Source of the DNA: Candidatus Cottocaccamicrobium excrementipullorum
GTDB lineage: Bacteria > Bacillota > Clostridia > Lachnospirales > Lachnospiraceae
Direction: 5' to 3'
Assembly (NCBI GenBank): GCA_018713255.1
Contig: DVFL01000008.1
Location: forward strand, 50,519 to 114,518
Length of the DNA stretch: 64,000 nt
The number at the start of each line of letters is the position of its first letter. Position 1 is the first letter of the stretch. A program made the position numbers and the translations under genes. Shown here one piece after another: positions 25,017 to 33,298 of this stretch. A model generated the notes under the pieces. The model saw nothing but the letters and a program-made list of their open reading frames with translations. It had not been told where the DNA came from and did no database searches.

Positions 25017-27266
25017 TTAAATCATCTGAGGCTTAAGCTCCAGAATTCTGTCTTTAAGCCCGCAGTACCTTCTCTGCTCCATGGTATTGGCAGCCATGGC
25101 CTGAAACGTCTCCGGCAGTCCCACCAGGCAGACGCACTGCCTTGCCCTGGTTACCGCCGTATAGATCAAGTTCCTGGTCATTAACATTCTGGGCCCGCTG
25201 AAAAGAGGAATCACCACTGCTGGATACTCGCTTCCCTGAGATTTATGAATGGTAATGGCATAAGCCAGCTCCAACTCCTCTAACTGCTTGAAACTGTATT
25301 CTACCATCTTCCCCTCGTCAAATTCCACGGTGAGAAGCTCTGCAAAATGGTTGATTTCCCGGATCACCCCAATATCTCCGTTAAATACCCCAAGACCCTT
25401 ATCCACCGTAATGCCGTAGCGGTTCCGAATCTCCCACTGGATCTGGTAGTTGTTTTTGATCTGCATCACCTTATCCCCAGTCCGGTATACCGTCTGCCCT
25501 GACGTCTGTTCTTCCTTATCCGGAGCAGGGGGATTTAAAAAATTCTGAAGAATCCCGTTGAGCCGCTCTACCCCAAGGGCTCCCTTGCGCATTGGCGTCA
25601 TCACCTGGATGTCATAAACATCTGCATTTACATAACCGGGAAGCTTTTTCTGCACCAGGGTAAGCATGGCGCTGATAATCGCATCGGGAGACTCCCTTCG
25701 AATAAATAAAAAATCTCGGCTGCGCTTTCCTAAATCCACCGGCTCTCCGTGATGAATCCGATGAGCATTCATTACAATATCGCTTTCCGCCGCCTGGCGG
25801 AAAATCCTGGTCAGCTTCACCACAGGGAAACAGCCGCTGTCAATTATGTCCCGGAGCACGTTTCCCGGCCCTACGCTGGGAAGCTGGTTCACATCTCCCA
25901 CCAGAATCAGCCTGGTGCCCACGGTAACTGCCCGAAGAAGAGAATGAATCAGGTGGATATCCACCATGGACATCTCGTCAATGATCACTACGTCCGCTTC
26001 CAAAGGATTCTCCTCATTCCGTTCAAAGCGCATTCCTGACGGCGTCCCGTTTTCCTCCAGACTGCCTCCATTCAGTTCCAGCATCCGGTGAATGGTTCTG
26101 GCTTCCCAGCCGGTGGCCTCCGTCATTCTTTTAGCCGCCCTGCCTGTAGGAGCTCCTAAAAGAATGGTCAGCCCCTCCTGCTCGAAGAATCGGATAATGG
26201 CGTTAATGGTGGTGGTCTTTCCCGTTCCAGGGCCGCCGGTAATTAACAGCAGGCCGCTGTTCACCGCCCGGCGCACCGCCTCCTGCTGCAGCTCATCTAA
26301 CTGGATCTTCTCCTCTTCCTGGATTCGTTTCAGCCGTTCTTCAATCTGATCCCCTGGAACATCCCCCTGGATGTTTAAATCGTGAAGCATCTTCGCCGTG
26401 TTTAACTCCAGATAGTAGTACTGCGCCGCATATACAGCAGGCTCCGCCGCATCCTCCGGCAGCGCCCTCTGCTTCACCACAATGCGCTTCTCCATCTGCA
26501 TGTCCATAAGGTGCTTTTCCATTCTCTCCGGCTCAACCTTAAGAAGCTGAGAAGCCTGCCAGAGAAGCTGGTCCTTCGGAAGATAGGTATGCCCATTTCC
26601 CACAGCCTGCAAAAGAGTATAGAGAAGACCGCATTTAATGCGGAAATCGGAATCCGTCAGAATTCCCACCTTTCCTGCAATCTCGTCTGCCAGCTTAAAT
26701 CCTACCCCTGGAATATCGTCCGCCAGCTGGTATGGGTTCTCCTTGATCACCGAATACAGCCTTGGACCGTATTCCTGATAAATTTTCACTGCCAGATTCA
26801 TGGAGATTCCGTAGTCCTGAAGGAACATCATCGCCTGACGCATTTCCTTCTTTTCCTCCACCTGGCGGCTGATCTCCATAGCCATCTTCTCACTGATGCC
26901 CTTTACTTCAGAAAGCCGCTCCGGCTCCTCCTCCATTATCCGAAAGGTGTCTGCCTTAAACCGGCGCACAATCCTAGAAGCTAAAGCAGCTCCGATGCCT
27001 TTGATGGCACCGGAGCCTAAATAGCGTTCTACGGAAAGGGTGTCCTGAGGAGTTTTGATCTGGTAGTGCTCCACCTTCAGCTGCTGGCCGTAAATGGGGT
27101 GTTCCGTCATGGTTCCTTCGGCCTCCACCATCTCGCCTTCACTGATATAATGAAAGGTCCCCACCAGGATGTACTCCTCCCCCTCGGCGTTCAGGCTGAG
27201 AACGGTGTAGCCATTGTCCTCGTTCCGATATTTAATTCGTTCTACAAATCCTGTTACTGCTGCCAT
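25017..27266 (-). CDS. recD2: RecD2-type ATP-dependent DNA helicase
   Basis: A 749-residue SF1B helicase of the RecD2/YrrC family. An N-terminal OB-like part and a helix-hairpin-helix region (SGAIKGIGAALASRIVRRF, about 85-105; PGVGFKLADEIAGKVG) precede the motor. GGPGTGKTTT is Walker A (about 345), VVIIDEMSMVD is Walker B, and LAYAITIHKSQGSEYP is motif VI-like. It unwinds DNA 5'-3' and acts in repair without RecBC. The ribosome site is weak (AGGGTGAAGG). It lies between mreB and comF on one likely transcript. Confidence 0.95.
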   Translation of the reverse strand: MAAVTGFVERIKYRNEDNGYTVLSLNAEGEEYILVGTFHYISEGEMVEAEGTMTEHPIYGQQLKVEHYQIKTPQDTLSVERYLGSGAIKGIGAALASRIVRRFKADTFRIMEEEPERLSEVKGISEKMAMEISRQVEEKKEMRQAMMFLQDYGISMNLAVKIYQEYGPRLYSVIKENPYQLADDIPGVGFKLADEIAGKVGILTDSDFRIKCGLLYTLLQAVGNGHTYLPKDQLLWQASQLLKVEPERMEKHLMDMQMEKRIVVKQRALPEDAAEPAVYAAQYYYLELNTAKMLHDLNIQGDVPGDQIEERLKRIQEEEKIQLDELQQEAVRRAVNSGLLLITGGPGTGKTTTINAIIRFFEQEGLTILLGAPTGRAAKRMTEATGWEARTIHRMLELNGGSLEENGTPSGMRFERNEENPLEADVVIIDEMSMVDIHLIHSLLRAVTVGTRLILVGDVNQLPSVGPGNVLRDIIDSGCFPVVKLTRIFRQAAESDIVMNAHRIHHGEPVDLGKRSRDFLFIRRESPDAIISAMLTLVQKKLPGYVNADVYDIQVMTPMRKGALGVERLNGILQNFLNPPAPDKEEQTSGQTVYRTGDKVMQIKNNYQIQWEIRNRYGITVDKGLGVFNGDIGVIREINHFAELLTVEFDEGKMVEYSFKQLEELELAYAITIHKSQGSEYPAVVIPLFSGPRMLMTRNLIYTAVTRARQCVCLVGLPETFQAMAANTMEQRRYCGLKDRILELKPQMI

Positions 27267-27296
27267 AACTCTGCCTTCACCCTGTCCTGAACCTTG

Positions 27297-28307
27297 TTAG
27301 TTGAACTCCGACTTTCCGTCCCCGTGGGTAAATTCAATAAACTTTCCGGTTCCGATGGCTACTGCAGTTAATGGATCTTCAGCAATCATGGTGGTAATTC
27401 CCGTCTTCTCTTCAATCAGGGTGTCCAGCCCGCTTAAGAGAGAGCCTCCTCCCGTCAGCACAATGCCCCGGTCAAAAATATCTGCCGCCAGCTCCGGCGG
27501 AGTGCGCTCCAGCACATTGTGTACTGCATCTACAATCTGCATCGCCGGCTCACGGAGAGCTTCCAGGGTCTCGTCAGAGGTAACTACAATGGTTTTAGGA
27601 AGTCCCGTCACCAGGTTGCGTCCTCTTACCTCCATGGTCAGCACCTCCGGCCTGCGGGAAGCGGCGCCGATGTTGATCTTAATCTCCTCAGCCGTTCTCT
27701 CACCGATTAACAGATTGTGCTTCTTCCGCATATAGCGCACCAGGGCTTCATCAAAGTCGTCTCCGGCGGTCTTAATGGAAGTGCTCACTACCGTACCTCC
27801 CAGCGAAATCACCGCAATATCTGCGGTACCGCCGCCAATATCTACGATCATGTTTCCGCAGGCCTTGGAAATATCAATGCCTGCTCCGATAGCTGCAGCC
27901 ACAGGCTCCTCGATAATCGTTACCTCCCTGGCCCCTGCCTGGTAAGTCGCGTCCTCAACCGCTTTCTTTTCCACCTCAGTGGCGCCGCTGGGAATACATA
28001 CACTGATTCTGGGCTTCCGGAGGGTTTTTTTGCCTACCGCCTTTTCGATAAAGTACTTCATCATCTTCTCTGTCACGGTATAATCGGAAATCACGCCCTG
28101 ACGAAGAGGCCGCACTGCCACAATATTTCCCGGGGTACGCCCGATCATCAGCCTGGCAGCCTCGCCGATGGCCATGATCTTGTTGGTATCCCGGTCAATG
28201 GCCACTACTGAGGGTTCCTTAAGCACTACGCCCTTTCCCTTAATATACACCAGAATACTGGCGGTGCCCAAGTCGATTCCAATGTCATTAGACATCATGG
28301 TAAACAT
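27297..28307 (-). CDS. mreB: rod shape-determining protein MreB/Mbl
   Basis: A 336-residue bacterial actin. DIGIDLGTASILVYIKGKGV is phosphate-binding loop 1, IVDIGGGTADIAVIS is loop 2, and VLTGGGSLLSGLD is the adenosine motif. It polymerises under the membrane and directs elongation-phase wall synthesis. It stands alone, without mreC/mreD, so it may be an Mbl-type paralogue. The ATG at 28307 follows AGGAGG at 11 bases; the internal ATG at MSNDIGID is a possible alternative. It heads the co-directional series that continues with recD2. Confidence 0.96.
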   Translation of the reverse strand: MFTMMSNDIGIDLGTASILVYIKGKGVVLKEPSVVAIDRDTNKIMAIGEAARLMIGRTPGNIVAVRPLRQGVISDYTVTEKMMKYFIEKAVGKKTLRKPRISVCIPSGATEVEKKAVEDATYQAGAREVTIIEEPVAAAIGAGIDISKACGNMIVDIGGGTADIAVISLGGTVVSTSIKTAGDDFDEALVRYMRKKHNLLIGERTAEEIKINIGAASRRPEVLTMEVRGRNLVTGLPKTIVVTSDETLEALREPAMQIVDAVHNVLERTPPELAADIFDRGIVLTGGGSLLSGLDTLIEEKTGITTMIAEDPLTAVAIGTGKFIEFTHGDGKSEFN

Positions 28308-28437
28308 AGTTCTTTTTTCCTCCTGTCCGGTTCGCGTCCCGGCTGTCTGTACAGCAGGACGGCCGTTGTCTATTGTTTCTCTATCCCAAACTTACAAAAA
28401 AATAGATAAATTCATGATTCGCCACTATATCTATTTT

Positions 28438-28465
28438 ATTATATACGAACTTCTGGACTTTTCAA
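28438..28465 (-). promoter_or_regulatory. promoter of the mreB transcript
   Basis: TTGAAA (28460-28465), a 16-bp spacer and TATAAT (28438-28443) on the minus strand, leaving a leader of about 125 nt. It is divergent from the small-RNA promoter at 28515-28544. Confidence 0.75.
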
Positions 28466-28514
28466 ATGGTTTTTTTATATTTTTATTTTGTTTATTCTTT
28501 TTTTATCGGGTGGT

Positions 28515-28544
28515 CATAATTCGGACACATTTTTTCTCTATACT
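28515..28544 (+). promoter_or_regulatory. promoter of small RNA copy 1 with 11-bp direct repeats
   Basis: CATAATT (28515-28521) and CACATTT (28526-28532) form a heptamer direct repeat with an 11-bp period. Exactly 6 bp later is TATACT (28539-28544). No sigma-A -35 is present at the normal distance. The same layout occurs at copies 2 and 3. Confidence 0.7.
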
Positions 28545-28550
28545 TATCAG

Positions 28551-28706
28551 TGTTATCCGAAAGGATAACGGCCTTTGTTTCAAGTGTATACTTGAAATCA
28601 CAAAGCTTTTTCATACTCATACCGGACAGCTTTAGGCTGTCCGGTCCCCCCCCCTTTCGTATTTTGGTAGAGTTAGCCCGCCTGATTCAGGCGGGTTATT
28701 TCTTTC
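28551..28706 (+). ncRNA. structured small RNA, copy 1 of a three-member family
   Basis: It begins 7 nt after the -10 with the hairpin GTTATCC-GAAA-GGATAAC (28552-28569). A second, longer stem (CTTTGT...ACAAAG, 28573-28605) encloses an inner hairpin. Then comes a 23-nt core (28604-28626) identical in the other two copies, followed by the stem CCGGACAGC/GCTGTCCGG (28622-28644). Nine Cs follow (28646-28654), and a terminator CCCGCCTG-ATT-CAGGCGGG ends at 28695 before a T-rich tail. The stems differ in sequence from copies 2 and 3 but keep pairing. No open frame with a ribosome site is present. It points at the end of a convergent gene, so it is not a leader. I cannot assign it to a named RNA family. 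Confidence 0.75.
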
Positions 28707-28724
28707 TCTTATCTCACCACAACA

Positions 28725-28755
28725 AAGAACCGGAGGGAATGCCCCTCCGGTTCTT
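28725..28755 (-). terminator. terminator of the glpA-like operon
   Basis: AAGAACCGGAGGG pairs with CCCTCCGGTTCTT around a short loop, just after the DUF1667 gene on the minus strand. The T-tract (CTTTGTTG) is modest. Confidence 0.75.
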
Positions 28756-28760
28756 ATGCT

Positions 28761-29123
28761 TTACGCCTTATCTACCGTTTTGGTAATCATTACGTCACTG
28801 CCAAGCCCCAGCACATTAGGAATCACAATCTGTCCTTCTTTCACCGGCGCCGGCAGGCTGACTTTTTTAATTTCATTCATCACATCAAATATCCGGTCCT
28901 TTGGAATGGGACGGGTGAGACGAACACTGGCCAGGGGAAGTTCTCCGCCTTCCACCAAAACAGAGGTGGCAATGTTCCGCATGGGGTTCACCACTTCCTG
29001 CGTCACATACTCTTTCCCTCTGGGGCATTTATTCCCAGAAATAGAAACTACCTTCCCCTCTTTAACCTCCACCTGGATATCGCAGCCCTGGGGACACATA
29101 ATGCACGTAAATTCTCTCAGCAT
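28761..29123 (-). CDS. DUF1667 domain protein (partner of GlpA/GlpB-like flavoproteins)
   Basis: A 120-residue protein. The N-terminal CIMCPQGCDIQV and NKCPRGKEY carry the four cysteines typical of DUF1667, probably binding an iron-sulfur cluster or metal. The family almost always follows genes for GlpA- and GlpB-like flavoproteins, as here (overlap of 7 bp), and is thought to be a third subunit of that dehydrogenase. The biochemical role is not established. Confidence 0.9.
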   Translation of the reverse strand: MLREFTCIMCPQGCDIQVEVKEGKVVSISGNKCPRGKEYVTQEVVNPMRNIATSVLVEGGELPLASVRLTRPIPKDRIFDVMNEIKKVSLPAPVKEGQIVIPNVLGLGSDVMITKTVDKA

Positions 29124-30352
29124 ACTACCCTCACCTCCAGATCCTCCTTGCCAACAAATGCCTGAGCCTTCAGCGGAATCTGAATCATTTCCGCCGGCAG
29201 AGCCTTTGGCTTAACAACAGATTTAATCACCCGATCTCCCTGAACCAGCTGGATGGTACAGCCTTTCATTGGCTTTCTCACCCGGAAAGAAATCTGCACA
29301 TCTCCCTGGCCGCTGATCCGGCTGGGCGTAAGCTGCCCTACGTTTTGATCTCCCTTCACTGCCAGCGGACAGGCAGGAAGCGCCCCTTCTTTAATATATC
29401 TGGCAGCACTGTCCGCCAGCGCTTCCGCCTCCATGGAAACAAAGTCCACCAGATCATGAACATGAAGCACATTTCCCGCCGCAAAAATCCCCTCTACGGT
29501 GGTCTGATAATGTTCATCTACTGCTGCCCCTCTGGTTTGCTGGTCCGCCAGTGCTCCAGTCATCCAGGTCAGCTCATTTTCCGGAATCAACCCTACGGAT
29601 AAAATCAGCGTGTCGCAGGGATATTCCTTCTGGGTACCGGGAATCGGCGCAAAACTTTCATCTACCTGGGAGATCACCACACTCTCCAGCCGGTCCCTTC
29701 CCCGGATTTCCGTTACCGTATGACTTAAATACAGAGGAATATGATAATCATTTAAACACTGCTCTACATTTCTGGGCAAACCGCTGGGATAAGGCTGCAC
29801 TTCAAATACCCCAAGAACCTTTGCCCCTTCCAGGGTCATCCGCCGCGCCATAATCATGCCGATATCTCCGGAGCCCAAAATGACCACGTTTTTCCCCACC
29901 ATTTTATTTTTCAGATTAATATAGGCCTGGGCCACTCCAGCCGTGTACACTCCCGAAGGCCGGGTGCCGGGAATGCTGATGGCTCCTCTGGTTTTCTCCC
30001 TGCAGCCCATAGCCAGAATCACCGCCTTCGCCTGGAGCACGATCATTCCCTGGGATGAGGAAGCATACACCTTTTTCTCTGGCGTAATTTCTAACACTGT
30101 GGTGTCCGTCATGTACGGAATCTTCAGCTCCTGAACCTGACGGACAAATCGGGAAGCATACTCCGGCCCGCTTAAGGTTTCTCCGAAGCGGGTAAGGCCG
30201 AAACCATCATGAATGCACTGTCTTAAGATTCCTCCCAGCTTCTTCTCTCTTTCCAGAATTAAAATGTCCGTTACCCCTTTATGATAAAGCTCAATGGCCG
30301 CCGCAAGTCCTGCCGGGCCGCCGCCGATAATCACCGCCTCAACCTGACGCAT
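29117..30352 (-). CDS. FAD-dependent oxidoreductase, GlpB-like subunit
   Basis: A 411-residue flavoprotein with an N-terminal Rossmann motif (VIIGGGPAGLAAAIEL) and a second dinucleotide motif (VVILGSGDIGMIMARRM, about 175), the pyridine-nucleotide-disulfide oxidoreductase layout. It resembles the second flavoprotein of clostridial glycerol-3-phosphate dehydrogenase-like operons and opine/sarcosine oxidase alpha domains. It starts within the stop codon of the GlpA-like gene and overlaps DUF1667. It probably transfers electrons from the GlpA-like subunit to NAD(P)+ or another carrier. Confidence 0.88.
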   Translation of the reverse strand: MRQVEAVIIGGGPAGLAAAIELYHKGVTDILILEREKKLGGILRQCIHDGFGLTRFGETLSGPEYASRFVRQVQELKIPYMTDTTVLEITPEKKVYASSSQGMIVLQAKAVILAMGCREKTRGAISIPGTRPSGVYTAGVAQAYINLKNKMVGKNVVILGSGDIGMIMARRMTLEGAKVLGVFEVQPYPSGLPRNVEQCLNDYHIPLYLSHTVTEIRGRDRLESVVISQVDESFAPIPGTQKEYPCDTLILSVGLIPENELTWMTGALADQQTRGAAVDEHYQTTVEGIFAAGNVLHVHDLVDFVSMEAEALADSAARYIKEGALPACPLAVKGDQNVGQLTPSRISGQGDVQISFRVRKPMKGCTIQLVQGDRVIKSVVKPKALPAEMIQIPLKAQAFVGKEDLEVRVVC

Positions 30353-31866
30353 TATGCCTCGCCTCCCTTCTCCGCTTCCTCATGTTTCTCAGCTTCCAAA
30401 GCTTCTTCCGTTCTGCGCACCGGTCCGGTAAACATATAGGAACCTTTCCGGGAATACCGAACATCCTCCGGCTTAATTCCCAGCTCTTCTTCAATCATTT
30501 CCGTTATCCTGGTTTCACAGTAGCCGCCCTGACAACGTCCCATGGTGGCTCTGGTGCGGTTTTTGATTCCCGTTACAGTATGTACGCTCAGGGGATTATG
30601 AATAGCCCGCAGAATCTCTGCCCGGGTAACCGTCTCGCACCGGCAGACAATCTCTCCGTAATCTGGATTCTGCTTAATGGCCATCTCCTGCTCCTCATGA
30701 CTCATTTGGTAAAACCGCTTAGGCGCCGGTCTTATGGGATCAAATTTCGGATTTTTCTTTGCCTGCTCTCTCTCCGCCACAATAGCCGCCGCTCTCCGCC
30801 CTAAAGGAAGAGCACAGGTAACTCCCGGCGATTCGATTCCCACCAGATTCACCGTATTCGGCTTCGCCGGATCCGCCTCCAGCTTAAAGTCCAAAATCTC
30901 TCCGGTTTCCGGATCATACCGTTTCCAGCGGATCCCTGCAAAATTCCGGATAAAATACTCCCGCTTCATCTGCTCAAACATCTTTTTCCCATCTCTGAAC
31001 AGCCCGTCCATATGCTCCTTGGTAACTTTATAGTCCTCCCACTCTTCCGTCACGTAGGAATCAGGACCTACCAGCACATTCCCATCTACAGTGGGCGTAG
31101 CATGGGTGGAGAAGCCGCCCTTGTCATTCGGCGCCGGATACACAGGAACCTTAAGAAACGCCCCCGCTTTTTTATCCAGCACAAAGTACTCTCCTTTAAA
31201 TCCTTTTACCGGATAATTGGGATAGCCCAGCATGGCTGAAATCTGAGACGCAAAGGTTCCGGCACAATTAATCACCCATTTGGTGGAAATCGTCTCTCCT
31301 CCGGCCTCCACCAGATATCGATTCTCCTGTTCATCCCGATGAATCGCCGTCACCTCTCGGCCAAAGAAAAAGGAAACTCCATTCTGACATGCATTTTCCG
31401 CCAGGGCAATGGTATATTCCATGGGATCGAGAATACCGGAAGAAGGCACAAACATCGCGAATTCTCCTCCGGCGTGAGGATCGATCCGGCGAATTTCTTC
31501 CTGATCAATCATCCGCATTCCTTCTACCCCGTTCTGCTCCCCCACTGCTTTATACTTTAAAATGTTTTCTCTGTCATGCTCAGTAAAGCCTACTACCAGC
31601 TTTCCTGTGCGCTTAAAGGGAACTCCAAGCTCCCTGGCTACCTGATCAAATTCTTTATTCCCCTCCACTGCACATTCTGCCTTCAGTGATCCAGGCTTAT
31701 AGGTAAAGCCGGCATGAAGCATTCCTGTATTCCGGCTGCTGTTTCCCATGGCCACATCCAGTTCTTTTTCCAGCACACAGATGCGCAGGCAATACCTGGA
31801 CAGCTCCCTTGCTGCCGCTGCTCCTACCACGCCGGCACCGATGATTGTTACATCCCATTGTTCCAT
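30352..31866 (-). CDS. FAD-dependent dehydrogenase, anaerobic glycerol-3-phosphate dehydrogenase (GlpA)-like
   Basis: A 504-residue protein. The N-terminal FAD motif is VTIIGAGVVGAAAARELS (DAO family). A C-terminal BFD-like [2Fe-2S] domain has CRCETVTRAEI and GRCQGGYCETRI (about 410-460). This is the domain pattern of clostridial GlpA-like proteins, which oxidise glycerol-3-phosphate or a related 2-hydroxy compound. The start at 31866 (MEQWDV) has AGGAGG 9 bases upstream. It heads a three-gene operon with GlpB-like and DUF1667 proteins and is divergent from a LysR regulator. No glycerol kinase or facilitator is nearby, so the true substrate is uncertain. Confidence 0.88.
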   Translation of the reverse strand: MEQWDVTIIGAGVVGAAAARELSRYCLRICVLEKELDVAMGNSSRNTGMLHAGFTYKPGSLKAECAVEGNKEFDQVARELGVPFKRTGKLVVGFTEHDRENILKYKAVGEQNGVEGMRMIDQEEIRRIDPHAGGEFAMFVPSSGILDPMEYTIALAENACQNGVSFFFGREVTAIHRDEQENRYLVEAGGETISTKWVINCAGTFASQISAMLGYPNYPVKGFKGEYFVLDKKAGAFLKVPVYPAPNDKGGFSTHATPTVDGNVLVGPDSYVTEEWEDYKVTKEHMDGLFRDGKKMFEQMKREYFIRNFAGIRWKRYDPETGEILDFKLEADPAKPNTVNLVGIESPGVTCALPLGRRAAAIVAEREQAKKNPKFDPIRPAPKRFYQMSHEEQEMAIKQNPDYGEIVCRCETVTRAEILRAIHNPLSVHTVTGIKNRTRATMGRCQGGYCETRITEMIEEELGIKPEDVRYSRKGSYMFTGPVRRTEEALEAEKHEEAEKGGEA

Positions 31867-31926
31867 CCTTTCCTGCCTCCTGTTTTTCACAATCTCTTGC
31901 TTTTTTCTTGCTTTTCTTTTATCTTT

Positions 31927-31955
31927 ATTGTATATATCTCTTAAATGTTAGTCAA
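31927..31955 (-). promoter_or_regulatory. promoter of the glpA-like operon
   Basis: TTGACT (31950-31955), a 17-bp spacer and TACAAT (31927-31932) on the minus strand, about 55 bp before the ATG. Confidence 0.8.
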
Positions 31956-31991
31956 ATTTATTTTGTTAACCTTTATGTTAGTAAAACTAAC
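31945..31991. promoter_or_regulatory. candidate LysR operator between glpA-like operon and lysR gene
   Basis: ATGTTAGT occurs at 31945-31952 and 31975-31982, exactly 30 bp apart. The second copy belongs to the perfect palindrome GTTAGT-AAA-ACTAAC (31977-31991), which contains T-N11-A. The palindrome is centred near -64 of the glpA-like promoter and the other copy covers its -35. This is the classic recognition-site and activation-site layout for LysR proteins. Confidence 0.7.
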
Positions 31992-32025
31992 TTAGTCATA
32001 TGGCAAAACAGGAGGGTGAAGGTTT

Positions 32026-32931
32026 ATGGATCTGCGTCAAATGGAATATGTTATTGCCATCAATGAAGAAAAGAGCATTACCCGGGCAGCGGAAAAACTG
32101 TTTCTCACCCAGTCTGCTTTAAACCAGCAGCTGCAGAAGCTGGAAAGTGAGCTGGGAACCCCTTTATTTATCCGAACCCGCTCTGCCTGGCAGCCCACAG
32201 AGGCAGGCGTGGTCTTTCTTCAGGCTGCAGAAACCATTCTTGCCGTAAAAAAAGACGCCTGCAGCCGGATCCAGGATATGGCAGATGCTTCCCGGCGGAC
32301 CATCTGCCTGGGGCTGATTCCTGAACGGGGCGTAGATATGTTTACTTCTATCTATCCAGAGTTCCACCGGCGTTTTCCCCATGTGCTTATTGAACCGCGG
32401 GAATGCAACGTCCGGACCATGCAGAAACTGATCACCAAAGGAGAAATCCATATGGGGCTGATCACCTTGACGGAAAACCAGAAAGATGACAATACTTACC
32501 TGCACATGGCCAGGGAAGAGATTTTTCTTGCCATTCCCCGGCGCCATCCCCTTGCTCATCTGGGAAGTCCCTCTCCCCAGACGGCGCCGGACATTTCCCT
32601 GGAACAATTTGCTCAAGACTATTTTATTCAGATCGCCCAATCCTCCACCATGTACCAATTAGTGGAGCAGCTCTTTGACGAGGCCGGCTTTTCTCCCAAG
32701 GTTCTTTTTTATACCAGCAGCAATGTGAGCAAATATCGGATGGTCTGCGCCGGCGTAGGCTGTGCTCTCCTTCCCGCCGTCTTTGCCCATCCAGACCCTG
32801 CCGTTGTATTTTTCCGTCTGGAACGTCATCCCTTTTGGGAGGTCACCATGTGCTGCCGGAAGGGTGCTTATTTAAGCAAAGCGGAAAAGGAATTCCTGGA
32901 ATTATGCCGCCAGTATTGGAAAAAAGAATAA
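32026..32931 (+). CDS. LysR family transcriptional regulator
   Basis: A 301-residue LysR protein. The helix-turn-helix is TRAAEKLFLTQSALNQQLQK (about 19-38), and an effector-binding domain follows. It has a good ribosome site (AGGAGG, 10 bases before the ATG). It is divergent from the GlpA/GlpB-like operon and very probably controls it; the shared intergenic DNA carries a clear candidate operator. The ligand could be the operon's substrate. Small RNA copy 2 starts about 90 bp after its stop. Confidence 0.94.
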   Translation: MDLRQMEYVIAINEEKSITRAAEKLFLTQSALNQQLQKLESELGTPLFIRTRSAWQPTEAGVVFLQAAETILAVKKDACSRIQDMADASRRTICLGLIPERGVDMFTSIYPEFHRRFPHVLIEPRECNVRTMQKLITKGEIHMGLITLTENQKDDNTYLHMAREEIFLAIPRRHPLAHLGSPSPQTAPDISLEQFAQDYFIQIAQSSTMYQLVEQLFDEAGFSPKVLFYTSSNVSKYRMVCAGVGCALLPAVFAHPDPAVVFFRLERHPFWEVTMCCRKGAYLSKAEKEFLELCRQYWKKE

Positions 32932-32986
32932 TTCCTTTTTTAATAAGAATTTCTTTATACTTTTAATAAAATTTAAATGTCCCATC

Positions 32987-33016
32987 CATATTTAGGACAT
33001 ATTTACCGGGTATACT
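32987..33016 (+). promoter_or_regulatory. promoter of small RNA copy 2 with 11-bp direct repeats
   Basis: Two identical heptamers CATATTT (32987-32993 and 32998-33004) with an 11-bp period, then 6 bp, then TATACT (33011-33016). This is the clearest example of the repeat layout among the three copies. Confidence 0.72.
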
Positions 33017-33022
33017 ATTGAC

Positions 33023-33163
33023 AGTTGCTAAAGAGGCAACTGCTTAACAGAGCTTTTTCATACTCATACCGGATGGCGGCCAGGCCATCCGGCCCCTAAA
33101 CATTTTCTTATTTATACCTACCATTCCCAGAAAACGCATCGGCAGCCGCCGGTGCGTTTTTTG
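33023..33163 (+). ncRNA. structured small RNA, copy 2 of a three-member family
   Basis: Hairpin GTTGC...GCAAC (33024-33040), a short second stem, the identical 23-nt core (33051-33073) and the stem CCGGATGGC/GCCATCCGG (33069-33092) come in order. They are followed by CCCC and a 33-nt linker (33097-33129) identical to that of copy 3. The terminator AACGCATCGGC-AGCC-GCCGGTGCGTT (33133-33158) ends in Ts. It is transcribed in the same direction as copy 3 and toward the convergent NifX-like gene. No convincing open frame is present. Confidence 0.77.
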
Positions 33164-33262
33164 TGCTTTCTCCGTCTTCTTTTTTCTTCATTTTTCCGTC
33201 CACTTTTTTCCTTTTTTCGAAAGAATTTCTTTATCAACTTTATGAATTTTAAATTTGTGGGA

Positions 33263-33292
33263 CACATTTCATACACATTTTTTTCCTATACT
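33263..33292 (+). promoter_or_regulatory. promoter of small RNA copy 3 with 11-bp direct repeats
   Basis: CACATTT at 33263-33269 and 33274-33280 (11-bp period), then 6 bp (TTTTCC), then TATACT (33287-33292). Spacing is identical to copies 1 and 2. Confidence 0.72.
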
Positions 33293-33298
33293 AATGAC

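Noticed and set aside
28551..28706. Small RNA copy 1 as a riboswitch for a downstream gene
   Set aside because: The RNA ends at its own terminator and the next gene is on the opposite strand, so it cannot be a cis leader.
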